Assembly: GCA_004295085.1 (NCBI GenBank)
Contig: SHNF01000007.1
Location: forward strand, 1 to 64,000
Length of the DNA stretch: 64,000 bases
From: Planctomycetota bacterium
GTDB taxonomy: Bacteria > Planctomycetota > UBA1135
Reading direction: 5' to 3'
Shown piece after piece: positions 48,449 to 57,900 of this stretch. The notes below the pieces were generated by a model. That model did not search any database and had not been told where the DNA came from. It saw only the letters and a program-made list of their open reading frames with translations. Made by a program: the position numbers and the translations under genes. Position 1 is the stretch's first letter. The number at the start of each line of letters is the position of its first letter.

Positions 48449-49257
48449 GCGACGCCTGCGCGCGCCTGGAAGCGCTCCTGCGGCCCCTGCCCGGCGCCGT
48501 GGTCGCATTCTCCGGAGGCGTGGATTCCACGGTGCTGCTCGCGGCCTGCGCCGAGGTCCTCGGCCGCGAGCGCGTGCTCGCGGTGATCGCGGATTCGGCC
48601 TCGCTGCCGCGGCGCGAGCTGGAGGAGGCGCGCGCCCTCGCGGCGCGGATCGGCGTGGCGCTGGTCGAGCTGGCGACGCAGGAGCTCCAGGATGCGCGCT
48701 ACCTCGCCAACACCGGCGACCGCTGCTTCTGGTGCAAGGAAGCGCTGTTCCGCGCCGCGGCGCCGCTGGCGGCGGCGCGCGCCTGGCCCCTGCTCTACGG
48801 CGAGAACGCCGACGACGCGCGCGAGCATCGTCCCGGGGCGCGCAGCGCCGCGGCGCGCGGCGTGCTCGCGCCGCTGCGCGACGCGGGCTGGACCAAGGAG
48901 CAGGTACGCGCGCAGGCGCGCGCCAGGGGCTTGCCGGTGGCCGACAAACCGGCCGCGCCGTGCCTGGCCTCGCGCCTGCCGGTCGGCGTCCCGGTGACCC
49001 TTCCCGCGCTGCGCCGCATCGAAGAGCTCGAGGCCGCCTTGCACGAGCGCGGCTACGCCGTCGTGCGCGCGCGCCACCTGGCCGCGCAGCGCGTGCGCCT
49101 GGAGTTTGGCGCCGGCGACCTGGAGCGCGCCCGCACCGAAGCCGGCGTGCTCCGGGATCTTGCCGCCGCCGCCGGTTACGCCGACGCGGAGATCGATCCC
49201 GCCGGCTACCGCCGCGGCAGCGTGGCCGTCGCGAGCAAGACGCCGGAGCGACTTTAG
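48445..49257 (+). CDS. larE: ATP-dependent sacrificial sulfur transferase LarE-like
   Basis: 270-residue PP-loop protein. SGGVDST (23-29) is the PP-loop; GDRCFWCKEALF, YGENADD and PCLASRLP are LarE-type. LarE supplies sulfur for the nickel-pincer cofactor of lactate racemase; homologues occur widely without larB/larC, none of which are here, so the target may differ. Cys residues in RCFWCK and PCLASR are the visible sulfur/cluster candidates. GTG 48445 overlaps the preceding stop. Confidence 0.85.
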   Translation: MSDACARLEALLRPLPGAVVAFSGGVDSTVLLAACAEVLGRERVLAVIADSASLPRRELEEARALAARIGVALVELATQELQDARYLANTGDRCFWCKEALFRAAAPLAAARAWPLLYGENADDAREHRPGARSAAARGVLAPLRDAGWTKEQVRAQARARGLPVADKPAAPCLASRLPVGVPVTLPALRRIEELEAALHERGYAVVRARHLAAQRVRLEFGAGDLERARTEAGVLRDLAAAAGYADAEIDPAGYRRGSVAVASKTPERL

Positions 49258-49871
49258 CCGTCGGCGCTGCGGCGGTAATACTCTTCCAGCCAGCGGCGGT
49301 AGCGCAGCGGCAGCTCTTCGGCGGTGGCGTTCTCGAGCGCGCTCTGCAGGCGTACGGGCAGCTCACCCCAGGCGCCGTAGCGCGGGTCGAACAGGAACGG
49401 GATGCGCGGACTGTCCGGCGGCGGGCTCAGCGCCGGGCGCTGCTCCTGGGAGGCGGAGTCCCGGTTGTCGTGCGGCTGGCCGCGCTGATCCTGGGGCTGC
49501 GCCGGACGCTGCCGCTGGTCCTGCTGCGGCCGCTGCTGTTGCTGCTGCTGGCTGCTGGACGAGGATTGCTGCTGCTGGCTTTCCTGCACCGGGAGCTTCT
49601 GCAGCAGCTCCTCGATCTTGCCCAGCAGCGCGTCGGCCTCGCCCACCGCGCTCTGCAGCTTCTCGCGCACGGGCGCGTCGTCCTCCGCGAGCTGGTCGGC
49701 GGCAGTGCGCGCCTCCTGCAAGGCCAGGTCGGTCTTGCGGAAGCCCTCGCGCACGTCCTCCATGAGGGCCAGGACCTGGCGCATCAGCTCCATGGCGTCC
49801 TGACCGGGGTCCGGGGCGGGCGCCGGGTCCTGCAGCAGCGCCAGGCTGACACAGACGTGCAGCAGCATCAC
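49254..49871 (-). CDS. Exported Gln-rich protein, unknown function
   Basis: 205 residues with a short signal peptide (ends LALLQDPAPA). The middle is coiled-coil (ALMEDVREGFRKTDLALQEARTAADQLAEDD), then a Gln/Ser run and a conserved-looking C-terminus (FLFDPRYGAWGELPVRLQ, LPLRYRRWLEEYYRRS). It follows the larger Gln-rich gene with a 4-base overlap and is the last gene of the operon. No known domain was recognised; the tail resembles the tail commonly found in planctomycete proteins next to DUF4175-like genes. Confidence 0.65.
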   Translation of the reverse strand: MMLLHVCVSLALLQDPAPAPDPGQDAMELMRQVLALMEDVREGFRKTDLALQEARTAADQLAEDDAPVREKLQSAVGEADALLGKIEELLQKLPVQESQQQQSSSSSQQQQQQRPQQDQRQRPAQPQDQRGQPHDNRDSASQEQRPALSPPPDSPRIPFLFDPRYGAWGELPVRLQSALENATAEELPLRYRRWLEEYYRRSADG

Positions 49872-51715
49872 ACGCCCTCCGACTTCTCGGGGTTCTCGGC
49901 CGGCTGTTCCTTCAGTCGCTCCAGGATCATCTCGTAGAGGCGGCGCAGCTGGGCCTGGCGCTCGACCAGGTCGTCCAGCTCCTCCATGTCATCCTCGTCC
50001 AGGGCAAAGCCGCGCTGCGCGAGCAGGGCGCGGCGCTGCGCCAAGGCGTGCATGCGGTCGCGCTGGTCCTGCTCCATGCGCTTGAGCAGCTCCAGCTCGG
50101 CAGCCAGGCTGACCAGCGGCGGTTCCTCCTCGGGTTGCTGCTGCTGCTGGCCCTGCTGCTGCTGTTGCTGCTGCATCTGCTGGCGCAGGCGCTCGGCTTC
50201 CGCCTTGAGGGCGTCGATCAACTGGGTCCAGTTGTGCGCGATCTGCTCGCCCAGGAGCTTCTGTCCCAGGTCGGCGCGGTAATCCGGGGGCCCAAGGCGC
50301 TTGCCGAAGCGCTCGTGGTCCTGGCGCAGGGTGCTGAGCAGGAAGGGCACGGTGTCGGCGCCGCGCTCCAGCACCTCCAGGTTCAGCTCGGCAGCGGCCG
50401 CGCCGATGGCCCGCTCCTCCTCGGACCACTGGCGCATCCGGACGCGCTCCGGCCGCGGCAGCGCCTGGTCCTCGTACTGCTGCATGAGCGCCGCCAGCGG
50501 CTCCTGCACGCGCAGGTGGCGCTCCAGCAGCGCCTGCGCCTCGGCGGCGACGTCCAGGAGGTCCTGCATGCGCTGCATCTGCTCCAGCTGCTCCTCCTGC
50601 CGGCGCGCTTCCTGCGCGGCCTTGCGCAGCTCGTCCAGGGCCTCCTGCTGCTTCTGCTCGGCCTCTTCCAGACGCTCCTGGTTGTTGCGGGGAGCGCCGC
50701 CGCGTTGTTGCTGTTGTTCCTGTTGCTGCTGCTGCTGCCGCGGCTGCTGCGCGGATTCGCGCTGTTCCTGTTCGCGCTGCCCAGCATCGCCCGGCTGGGG
50801 TTCCTGCTGCTGAGGGTCGCTCTGCTGTCCCGGCTCGCGCTGCTCGCCAGCCTCGGGCGCCAGGGCCTCGGCGGCCTGCTCGCCGGCCTGCGCCGCGCGC
50901 TCGGTGGCGCGCGGGTCCTGGCCGGAGCGTTCATCCTCCTCGGAGAACTGGCGCAGCGCCTCGTTCAATTCGCGCTGGCCGCCGGCGATGTCCTGTTGCT
51001 CGGCCTGCTCCTGTGGCGTCTGGCTGTCGCCGTCCCGGCGCTCGCCGGCTTGCGCTGCGCCGCGCGCCTCGGCCTCCGCCTGTGCCTCGTCCGGCGCTTG
51101 TGCCTGCGCATCGGCCCGGGCCTCGGCCTGCGCATCGGCCTGCGCTTCCGCCGGTGCATCGCTCCGGGCGTCGCCTCCGTTGGACTTGCCGTCCGGGGAG
51201 GCGCGCAGTTCCTGCGTGCGCTGCAGCAGCTGCTCCTGGCGCCGCGCGAAGTCCTCCAGCGCCTGGCGCCGCGCCGCCGCAGCCGCGCGCAAGGCCTGCA
51301 CCTGCTCCTGCATTTCCTGCTGGAGCAGGAAGTTCAGGACCTCCTGCAGCAGCTGGATGACGTCGGACTGCGCGCTCAAGGCGGCGCCGGCGCGCTCGGA
51401 GGACAGCTCGGACGCCACCGACTCGAGGACCGCGGCAAGATCGCCGCGGCTGCCGGCGGTGGCCAGCCGGGCGCGGGCGCCGGCCAGCAGCTCGGCGCGG
51501 GCCTCGTTGCCGGACGCGCGATCGCGCTGCTCCAGGGCGCCAAGCAGCCGATCCAGGCGCCGCGCCTGCTCGGCCAGCTGCAGCTGCTCGCCGGCCAGCC
51601 GATCCAGGCTGCCCTGCGCGGCCGGCGACTGTGCAGACGCCGGCGCGGCGGTCACCGCCAGCAGCAGCGCGGCGGCGGGAACGAGGATCCAGCGGCTCAA
51701 GCTCATGGCAGTCAC
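49868..51715 (-). CDS. Exported coiled-coil Gln-rich protein, unknown function
   Basis: 615 residues: signal peptide ending in APASAQS, then nearly continuous charged coiled-coil (EQLQLAEQARRLDRLLGALEQRDRAS; LERHLRVQEPLAALMQQYEDQALPRPERVRMRQ) with long Gln/Glu/Ala low-complexity runs, including a tract of about 10 Gln near residue 516. Sits between a DUF4175-like membrane protein and a smaller Gln-rich protein, all in one operon. Probably structural. Confidence 0.65.
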   Translation of the reverse strand: MTAMSLSRWILVPAAALLLAVTAAPASAQSPAAQGSLDRLAGEQLQLAEQARRLDRLLGALEQRDRASGNEARAELLAGARARLATAGSRGDLAAVLESVASELSSERAGAALSAQSDVIQLLQEVLNFLLQQEMQEQVQALRAAAAARRQALEDFARRQEQLLQRTQELRASPDGKSNGGDARSDAPAEAQADAQAEARADAQAQAPDEAQAEAEARGAAQAGERRDGDSQTPQEQAEQQDIAGGQRELNEALRQFSEEDERSGQDPRATERAAQAGEQAAEALAPEAGEQREPGQQSDPQQQEPQPGDAGQREQEQRESAQQPRQQQQQQEQQQQRGGAPRNNQERLEEAEQKQQEALDELRKAAQEARRQEEQLEQMQRMQDLLDVAAEAQALLERHLRVQEPLAALMQQYEDQALPRPERVRMRQWSEEERAIGAAAAELNLEVLERGADTVPFLLSTLRQDHERFGKRLGPPDYRADLGQKLLGEQIAHNWTQLIDALKAEAERLRQQMQQQQQQQGQQQQQPEEEPPLVSLAAELELLKRMEQDQRDRMHALAQRRALLAQRGFALDEDDMEELDDLVERQAQLRRLYEMILERLKEQPAENPEKSEGV

Positions 51716-51721
51716 CCTCCG

Positions 51722-53824
51722 TTAGCGGGTGGAGGCCTCCTGGGTGCGCAAATACAGGCTACTCTGCCGTTCGAGCAGGTTGCGCAGCAGGTTCACCGCG
51801 CTCTGGAAATCCTCCCATGCCAGGAGGATGTCCAGCATGGCGTCCAGCTCGGCGTGCAGCTCCCTGGCCGCAGGCGCTGGATCCTTCTGCTCGGTCACGG
51901 CCTGCAGCAGCGCCGCTGCCGGCCCCTCCCGGGCCACGCCCGCGGCGCGGCTGAGGTCCAGGAGCAGCCCCGAGCGCTCCAACGGCGGCAGGCCGCCGGC
52001 CAGTGCGGCGGTGACGGCACCCGGCGCCGCCGGACCTGCCTGGAACAGGCTCTGCAGCCGCTCCAGGGCCGGTTCGCTGGCGCGGTCCAGACGCGTGTAG
52101 AGGCGCTCGGTGAGGACGCGCTCCAGCTCGCCGTGCAGGCTCTCGAGGTCCCGGCGCAGCCGGCGGCTGCGCGGCAGCGGGCTCTCGCTGCCGGAGGCGG
52201 CGGGCACCTCGAACAGCAGCACGGCGTCGCGGATGCGCTCCACCCGCTCGCGCACGGCCACCATGCGCTCCGCCAGGCGCTGCTCGTAGGTTTCCGGCGC
52301 CACCACCTCGATCCAGGCGGACTGGGCCTTGGTCTCGTGGCTGTCCGGCTCGGCGTTGTCCCGGGCCCAGGCCTCCAGGCGGAAGCGCGCGGTTGCCGTG
52401 GGCTCCGCTGCGGCGGCGCCTCCGGCGGGCGCCTCCAGCACGATGAAGTGGCGCAGCTCGCGCTGCCCGGCCTGCAGCGCCAGCGGCGCCGGCGGGCTCC
52501 AGGGACCGGCGGCCAGGAGGGCCTCCGCCAGTCCGAACTCGTCGCTGCAGTACAGCAGGACCGGCACGCCGCCGCCCTCCACGGTGGTCCAGTTCTCGGC
52601 CGGCATCTGAAATTCGAGCCGCGGCGGCCGATCCGGCTGCGCGTGCCAGCGCAGCACCGCGGCCCGCGTGTCCTCGAAGCCGTCGCGCCCGGCAACGGCG
52701 ACCAGCACCTCGGCCGAGCCTTCCGCCGTCCGCTCCAGCGCGTAGAAGCCGTCCGGACCGGGCGCCAGCTCCTGCGCGGCCCCGTTGAGGGCGCGCGCGG
52801 TCACGGTCGCGGCGGGCGGCCGCGTGGTGAAGCGTGCGCTCAGCCGGGTGCCGTGGGGCACCCGGAACTCGTTCATGCTGGAGGTCTCGGCCAGGAAGCC
52901 GGTGTAAGCCGGCGGCTCCACCTGGACGCTCCAGTCCACCACTGCCGGAGCGATGCCGGGCTCCAGCAACAGGCGCGGCAGCCCGTCGTCGTCGTCGCCG
53001 CCGCGGAAGTGGATCCGCACCGCCTCCTGCAGCGGCGCCAGGCGCAGCACGAACTCCCCATCGCCCAGCGGGCGCATGGGCCGGGGCGGTCCGATGCCGA
53101 GCGCCAGCACCCGCTCCGGAACCTCGCCCTCCGCGCGCACGCGCACGGTCAGGACGCTGCCGCGTGCCGCCTGCAGCTCGTAGGACTCGGTGCCGGCCTG
53201 GCGCATGGGTGGCGCCTCGCCGCCGTCGGCGTGAGGGGTGAGCAGGACCAAGTGCGTGTCCTGCGGCCAGGGCACCTCGCGGCCGAGCAGGCGTTGCAGG
53301 AAGATGCCGGCTTCTGTGGGGACCAGGAAGGCCAGGGCCGCCAGCGCGCCCACTGCGGCGGCTCCCCCGAGGGCGCTGCGGCGCGCGCGGCCGGAAGGGA
53401 CGGCGCGCGCGGGCTCCAGCCTGGCGGCCAGCTGGGAGGCTTCCGCCGCCACCAGCGCCAGGAGGTCGGGGGAAGTGCCGGCCGGGGCGTCGGACAGCTC
53501 CACGGTGGTGGCCAGCCGGTCCTGCAGCTCCGGGTGGCTGCGCTCCCACAGGGCGGCCAGGTCGCGCTGCCGCGGGCGCCGGCGCAGGGCCCGCCACAGG
53601 CAGCGGTAGGCCAGGATGGCCAGCACGCCCAGCGCGGCGACGGACAGCACCGCGCGCACCGGCGCCGGCGGCACGAACAGCCGGTCGAGCACGTAGAGGG
53701 CGGCCAGCAGCCCGACGGCGGCCGCCGCCACCTGCCCGGCGCCGTAGGTGCCGAGCACCCACAACAGGCGCTTCTCCAGGCGGCTGAGGGCGCGGCGGAC
53801 CGGCGGCGGGAGCGTCGTGGGCAT
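51722..53824 (-). CDS. DUF4175-like membrane protein
   Basis: 700 residues with two N-terminal TM helices (about 27-47 and 58-78) and a third near 150, then a long extracytoplasmic beta-rich region (VQVEPPAYTGFLAETSS is the typical 'PPxYTG' of DUF4175-like proteins) and a helical end (ALLQAVTEQKDPAPAARELHAELDAMLDILLAWEDF). Homologues of this arrangement are conserved in planctomycetes but uncharacterised. The partner Gln-rich gene starts six bases downstream. Confidence 0.7.
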   Translation of the reverse strand: MPTTLPPPVRRALSRLEKRLLWVLGTYGAGQVAAAAVGLLAALYVLDRLFVPPAPVRAVLSVAALGVLAILAYRCLWRALRRRPRQRDLAALWERSHPELQDRLATTVELSDAPAGTSPDLLALVAAEASQLAARLEPARAVPSGRARRSALGGAAAVGALAALAFLVPTEAGIFLQRLLGREVPWPQDTHLVLLTPHADGGEAPPMRQAGTESYELQAARGSVLTVRVRAEGEVPERVLALGIGPPRPMRPLGDGEFVLRLAPLQEAVRIHFRGGDDDDGLPRLLLEPGIAPAVVDWSVQVEPPAYTGFLAETSSMNEFRVPHGTRLSARFTTRPPAATVTARALNGAAQELAPGPDGFYALERTAEGSAEVLVAVAGRDGFEDTRAAVLRWHAQPDRPPRLEFQMPAENWTTVEGGGVPVLLYCSDEFGLAEALLAAGPWSPPAPLALQAGQRELRHFIVLEAPAGGAAAAEPTATARFRLEAWARDNAEPDSHETKAQSAWIEVVAPETYEQRLAERMVAVRERVERIRDAVLLFEVPAASGSESPLPRSRRLRRDLESLHGELERVLTERLYTRLDRASEPALERLQSLFQAGPAAPGAVTAALAGGLPPLERSGLLLDLSRAAGVAREGPAAALLQAVTEQKDPAPAARELHAELDAMLDILLAWEDFQSAVNLLRNLLERQSSLYLRTQEASTR

Positions 53825-53834
53825 GCGCGCGCGC

Positions 53835-54908
53835 TCAGCGCTGGAAGATGGGCAGGTACTCCCGCGGGATCTGCAGGATCAGGCAGGCCACCGCCGTGCC
53901 GAAGGCGCGGCCGGGCCCGACGTTGTTGGGCCACGAGCCGTCGTCCTTCTGCATGCGCAGCAGGGTCTGCTCCACGCTCTCGAAGTAGTTGCGGTAGCGG
54001 CGGCCGCCGGCCATGTGAAAGGCCTGCACGGCGTAGTAGTGACCATAGTAGAAGAAGTAATGCCCGCCGGCGGCGATGCCGGTCTCGTGCGAGAAGTTGC
54101 GCAGGTCGCTCTCCAGGTACTCGAGGCCGCGCTCGATGTCCTCGTCGGCGTACACGCCGGCGCCGTGCAGCGTGACGATGCCGGCGGCGGTGAGCGCGAA
54201 GGAGGCGCGCGAGTCCGACGTCGGCTGGTAGCGGAAGGAGCCCACGGGATTGGGTGTCCAGTGCGAGCGCGGCTCGTCCTCGCGCACCGCGCTGCGCTTG
54301 ACGTAGCTGACGGCGCGGTCGATGGTGCTGGCCGGCACCTGGATCCCGATGTTGCGCGCCGCGCGCAGTGCCACCACCTGGCACACGGTCACCGACATGT
54401 CGGCGTCGGCCACGTTGGGCTGGTAGCGCCAGCCGCCTTCCTGGTTCTGGCTGCCGACGATCAGGTTCACGGCCTTCTGCAAGGCCTCGCGCACGTCGCG
54501 GCGCGCCGTCATGCCGTGCATCTCCGCCAGGAACAGCGTGGCGAAGGCGTGCGAGTACATGCGCGTCTCGTTGAAGCTGATGTAGCCGTTGTCCTGCACG
54601 TGCTGCAGGATGAAGTCCGCGGCCCTGGCCACGACCGGACCGTAGGGGCCGCGGTCGGGCACGTGACCGCCGGCCAGGAACGCCATGCCGGCCAGGGCGG
54701 TGACGCCCACGTGCTCGGAATTGCGCTGCCACACCTCGTAGCCGTCCTGCAGCTTGTAGCCCACGTCGCCGGTCCAGGAGCCGTCCGCGAGCTGGTGCGC
54801 GGCCAGCCACTGGAGTCCGCGCTCGGCGGCGGCGCGGCCTTCGTTGCTGAGCACCGAGGCGTCGCTGTCGGTTTGCGGGAGCAGGAGCACGAGGCTGAAC
54901 AGGATCAT
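53835..54908 (-). CDS. Exported squalene-cyclase/prenyltransferase-repeat protein
   Basis: 357 residues with short signal peptide. Repeated alpha-alpha motifs with QxxxGSW: LAAHQLADGSWTG, IVGSQNQEGGWRYQP, MQKDDGSWPNNVGPG, plus YGPVVARAADFIL; these are the terpenoid-cyclase toroid repeats found in many planctomycete proteins of unknown role. It lacks the DXDD acid of squalene-hopene cyclase, so it is probably not a cyclase. ATG 54908, within an overlap with the upstream gene's stop. Confidence 0.8.
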   Translation of the reverse strand: MILFSLVLLLPQTDSDASVLSNEGRAAAERGLQWLAAHQLADGSWTGDVGYKLQDGYEVWQRNSEHVGVTALAGMAFLAGGHVPDRGPYGPVVARAADFILQHVQDNGYISFNETRMYSHAFATLFLAEMHGMTARRDVREALQKAVNLIVGSQNQEGGWRYQPNVADADMSVTVCQVVALRAARNIGIQVPASTIDRAVSYVKRSAVREDEPRSHWTPNPVGSFRYQPTSDSRASFALTAAGIVTLHGAGVYADEDIERGLEYLESDLRNFSHETGIAAGGHYFFYYGHYYAVQAFHMAGGRRYRNYFESVEQTLLRMQKDDGSWPNNVGPGRAFGTAVACLILQIPREYLPIFQR

Positions 54909-57900
54909 GGCTGGCCCAACCAGTGGAGGACGTTTTCGGCGCGGAGCAGCACCTGCCCCGCCAGGGGGAACAGTTCCGGGGTGGCGGTGCTGGCGAGCGC
55001 GGTCTGCGCCAGGATCCGGCCCTGCAGGTCCAGGAGCATGACCTGCACCTTGCCGGGGCCGCGCGTCGCGTTCTGGTGCAGCGCCACCACCCAGCCTTCG
55101 GCCCCGCGCAGGCAGACGATGGGGCGGCGCTGCAGGCTGTTGAAGGACAGATCGGGGCGCTCGAGCTGCCACAGCGGCTGCGGGCCGTCCGGCGCGTCGC
55201 AGCGCACGGCGCGCAGCAGCACCTCCTGCGCCGGCCCGGCCGTCAGGAACAGCAGCTCGGCCGAGGGCAGGAACGGCGGCTTGCCGCCGGACTTGAGCTC
55301 GGGAGGGACCACCAGCCGGCCCGGCGGGAAGTCGTAACGACGCGGCTGGTCGGCGCCGTCGGCCAGCCAGTAGAGCTGGTATTCGGTGACGGCGTTGCGC
55401 GAGCTGGGCAAGGGGTTGCTCTCCAGCAGCCAGCCGATGCCGCCCGGAGCCCCGAACAGGTACACGCTGGTCGGACTGGGCAGGGGCACCTGGAACGAGC
55501 TCTCGGGCCGGCAGGCGAGCAGTGCGTAACGGCGGTCGGCCACCTGGGCCAGGGCCACCAGCCCGTCGCTCCAGCGCAGGGCTTCGAACACCTGGTCGGT
55601 GGTCGCGGCCTTCTGCAGCGGCACCGGCGTCGGACGCGTGCCGCGCAGCGGATCGAAGCGCAGGGCCCGGTCGCGGCCGGAAGCGAGCAGCAGCAGCGCG
55701 TCGCCGCGCAACAGCAGGTTCAGCATGGCGCGCGCGTCGCAGGCCACCGGCGCGTTCAGGAACAAGGCGCCGCTGTCCAGGTCGCGCACCTGGAGCTGGC
55801 CCTGGGTGGCGCTGGTGCGGCACACGTAGCCCAGCATGCGACCCCAGCGCGTGAAGGTGTCGCCGTCCGCGCGGCCCGGCAGCACGGTCTCCTGCGCCAT
55901 GCCGGCGTCGTCCCAGCGCAGCCAGCGGTCGTGGAAGACCAGGGTCACCGCCTCGTCGGAGACGAAGGCGCGCACGCCGCCCCGCCCGCCCTGCGCCGGG
56001 CCCGGCTGCGGCCGGCGCCACAGCTCGGTCAGGTCGCCGCCGGCGCCCGCGAGCAGGCGCAGCTCGCCGCGATCGCGCAGCAGCAGGCGCGTGCGGCCGG
56101 GAGCCGGCGCCGCCAGGCCGGCGACGCTCCAGGCGTGACGGTCGTCTTCCAGGGTCCAGGTGCCGGAGCCGCCCAGTTCCCGAGGCAGCGCCGGCAGCGT
56201 CGGCGCCGCGAACAGCGACGCGGGGTCCAGCAAGTGGCTGGGCACGGCGCCGCCGTAGTCGCGCAGCCACGCGGCCAGACGCACGCGCTCGCCGCGGGTG
56301 AGGTCCGTGCGCGCTTGCGCCCGGCGCAGCCAGACGGTCGCCGCCGGCGTGCCGGCATAGGCGCGCAGCAGGCCCTCGGTGGGTTCCCCGGCCGCGGCGA
56401 AGGCGCGCGCCGCTTCCTGCTCCAGGCTCGCGCGCTGCGTCCCGTCGCGGCACAGGCGCTCCAGCTCGCGCCGCGCCCATTCCTGCACCGGCAGGTCCTC
56501 TTCGGTGACCGCTCCCGGGTCCGGCGCCTGCAGCAGGGACACCAGGCTGTGCCGGCGCCCGGCGGCGTCGCCGCGCGCGACCGCGGCGAACCAGCGCGCG
56601 CGCGCGGCCACGATCGCCAGAGGCTGCGGATCGCCGCCGCGGCGCGCCACCAGGTCCGATCCCGCCTGCTCCAGCAGCTTCAGGGCGCGCTCCAGGGCCG
56701 CGTGCGCGGGCGCGCGCCGCTCCAGAGCCTGGACCAGCAGGGCCGCGGCCTCCTGGCGTCGGCGCTCGTCCAGGGAACGCAGCAGCGGCTCCATGACGTC
56801 GGCGGCGTCCAGCGCCGCACCGGCGTCCAGGCAGGCCTTGCCGCACACGAGCGACAGGCGCTCCGCGGCTTCGCGCGAGGGCGCCAGGGCCGCCAGCTCG
56901 CGGGCCGCGTCGGCCACGCGCTGCGCCACCAGCGCGTCGGACGGCTCCAGCGCCTCCAGGTACGGAATCACTTCCGTGAGGCGCGCCGGATCGCGTCCGG
57001 CGCGCGCCAGGTACTCCACCAGGGCGTCGGGCGAGTTGTAGGCGCTGACTCCGCCGCGGCGCAGCACCACCAGTACTCCCGGGCCGGCCTGCAGGCCGCC
57101 GCCGCCCCACTCCGGCTGCCACGGGATCGGCGGCCCCAGCTCGCGCCAGCTCACCGGATCCAGGCGCGCGATGCCGCTGTTGGTGGGCAGCAGGAACTCG
57201 CCCTGGGCCAGCAGTCCGGCCCAGGAATCGTTGCCCGTGATGGCGGGCTGCGACTCGCTCAGGCGTGCGCCGTACCCCGGCAGGGCCAGGAAGCCGGCGC
57301 GCCGGCCGCTGCAGTAGACGCCCTCCGGCAGCAGCGCCAGCAGCCGGCTGTAACTGCGCCGGCTGGGCCACAAGGCCAGCAGCGCGCCGCTGTCGGCGTC
57401 CACCGCCAGCGCTTCCTGGCTGTCCACCGGCGCGCAGGCGAAGATCCGCCCGTCGTAGGCCGCGGCGCCGTTGTCAAAGGTGCGGTCGCGATCGCCCTCG
57501 CGCCCGGTCTGCGAGGTCTGCACCGGCGTGCGCTCGTACAGGCGCGTCCACAGCGTTTCGCCGCTGTCCGGGTCGAGCGCGCACACGGCGCCCAGGTTGG
57601 TGCACAGCAGCACGCGCCGGGCATCGGCCACCGGCGGGCCCGCCGCCAGCTCGGCCAGGACGTTGCCGAACAGGTTGGTGGTCTCGCGGCCGGCGCTGAC
57701 CAGGAAGGTCTGCCACAACGGCCGCCCGCTGGCCAGGTCCAGGGCCAGCAGCGACAAGTCCATGCTGCCGGGCGCGTCGTACACGGGCACGAACACCTTG
57801 CCGGCGGCCACCGCCGGCGGCGCCGCCACCAGGCCGCGCGGCAGCGGCTGCTCGCCTTCCAGCCAGTCCACGGCTTGTGTCCAGCGCACAGCGCCGGTCG

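Noticed and set aside
50048-54175. 1375-codon Leu-rich plus-strand frame
   Set aside because: It mirrors the Gln (CAG) codons of the real minus-strand genes, giving Leu/Ala runs.
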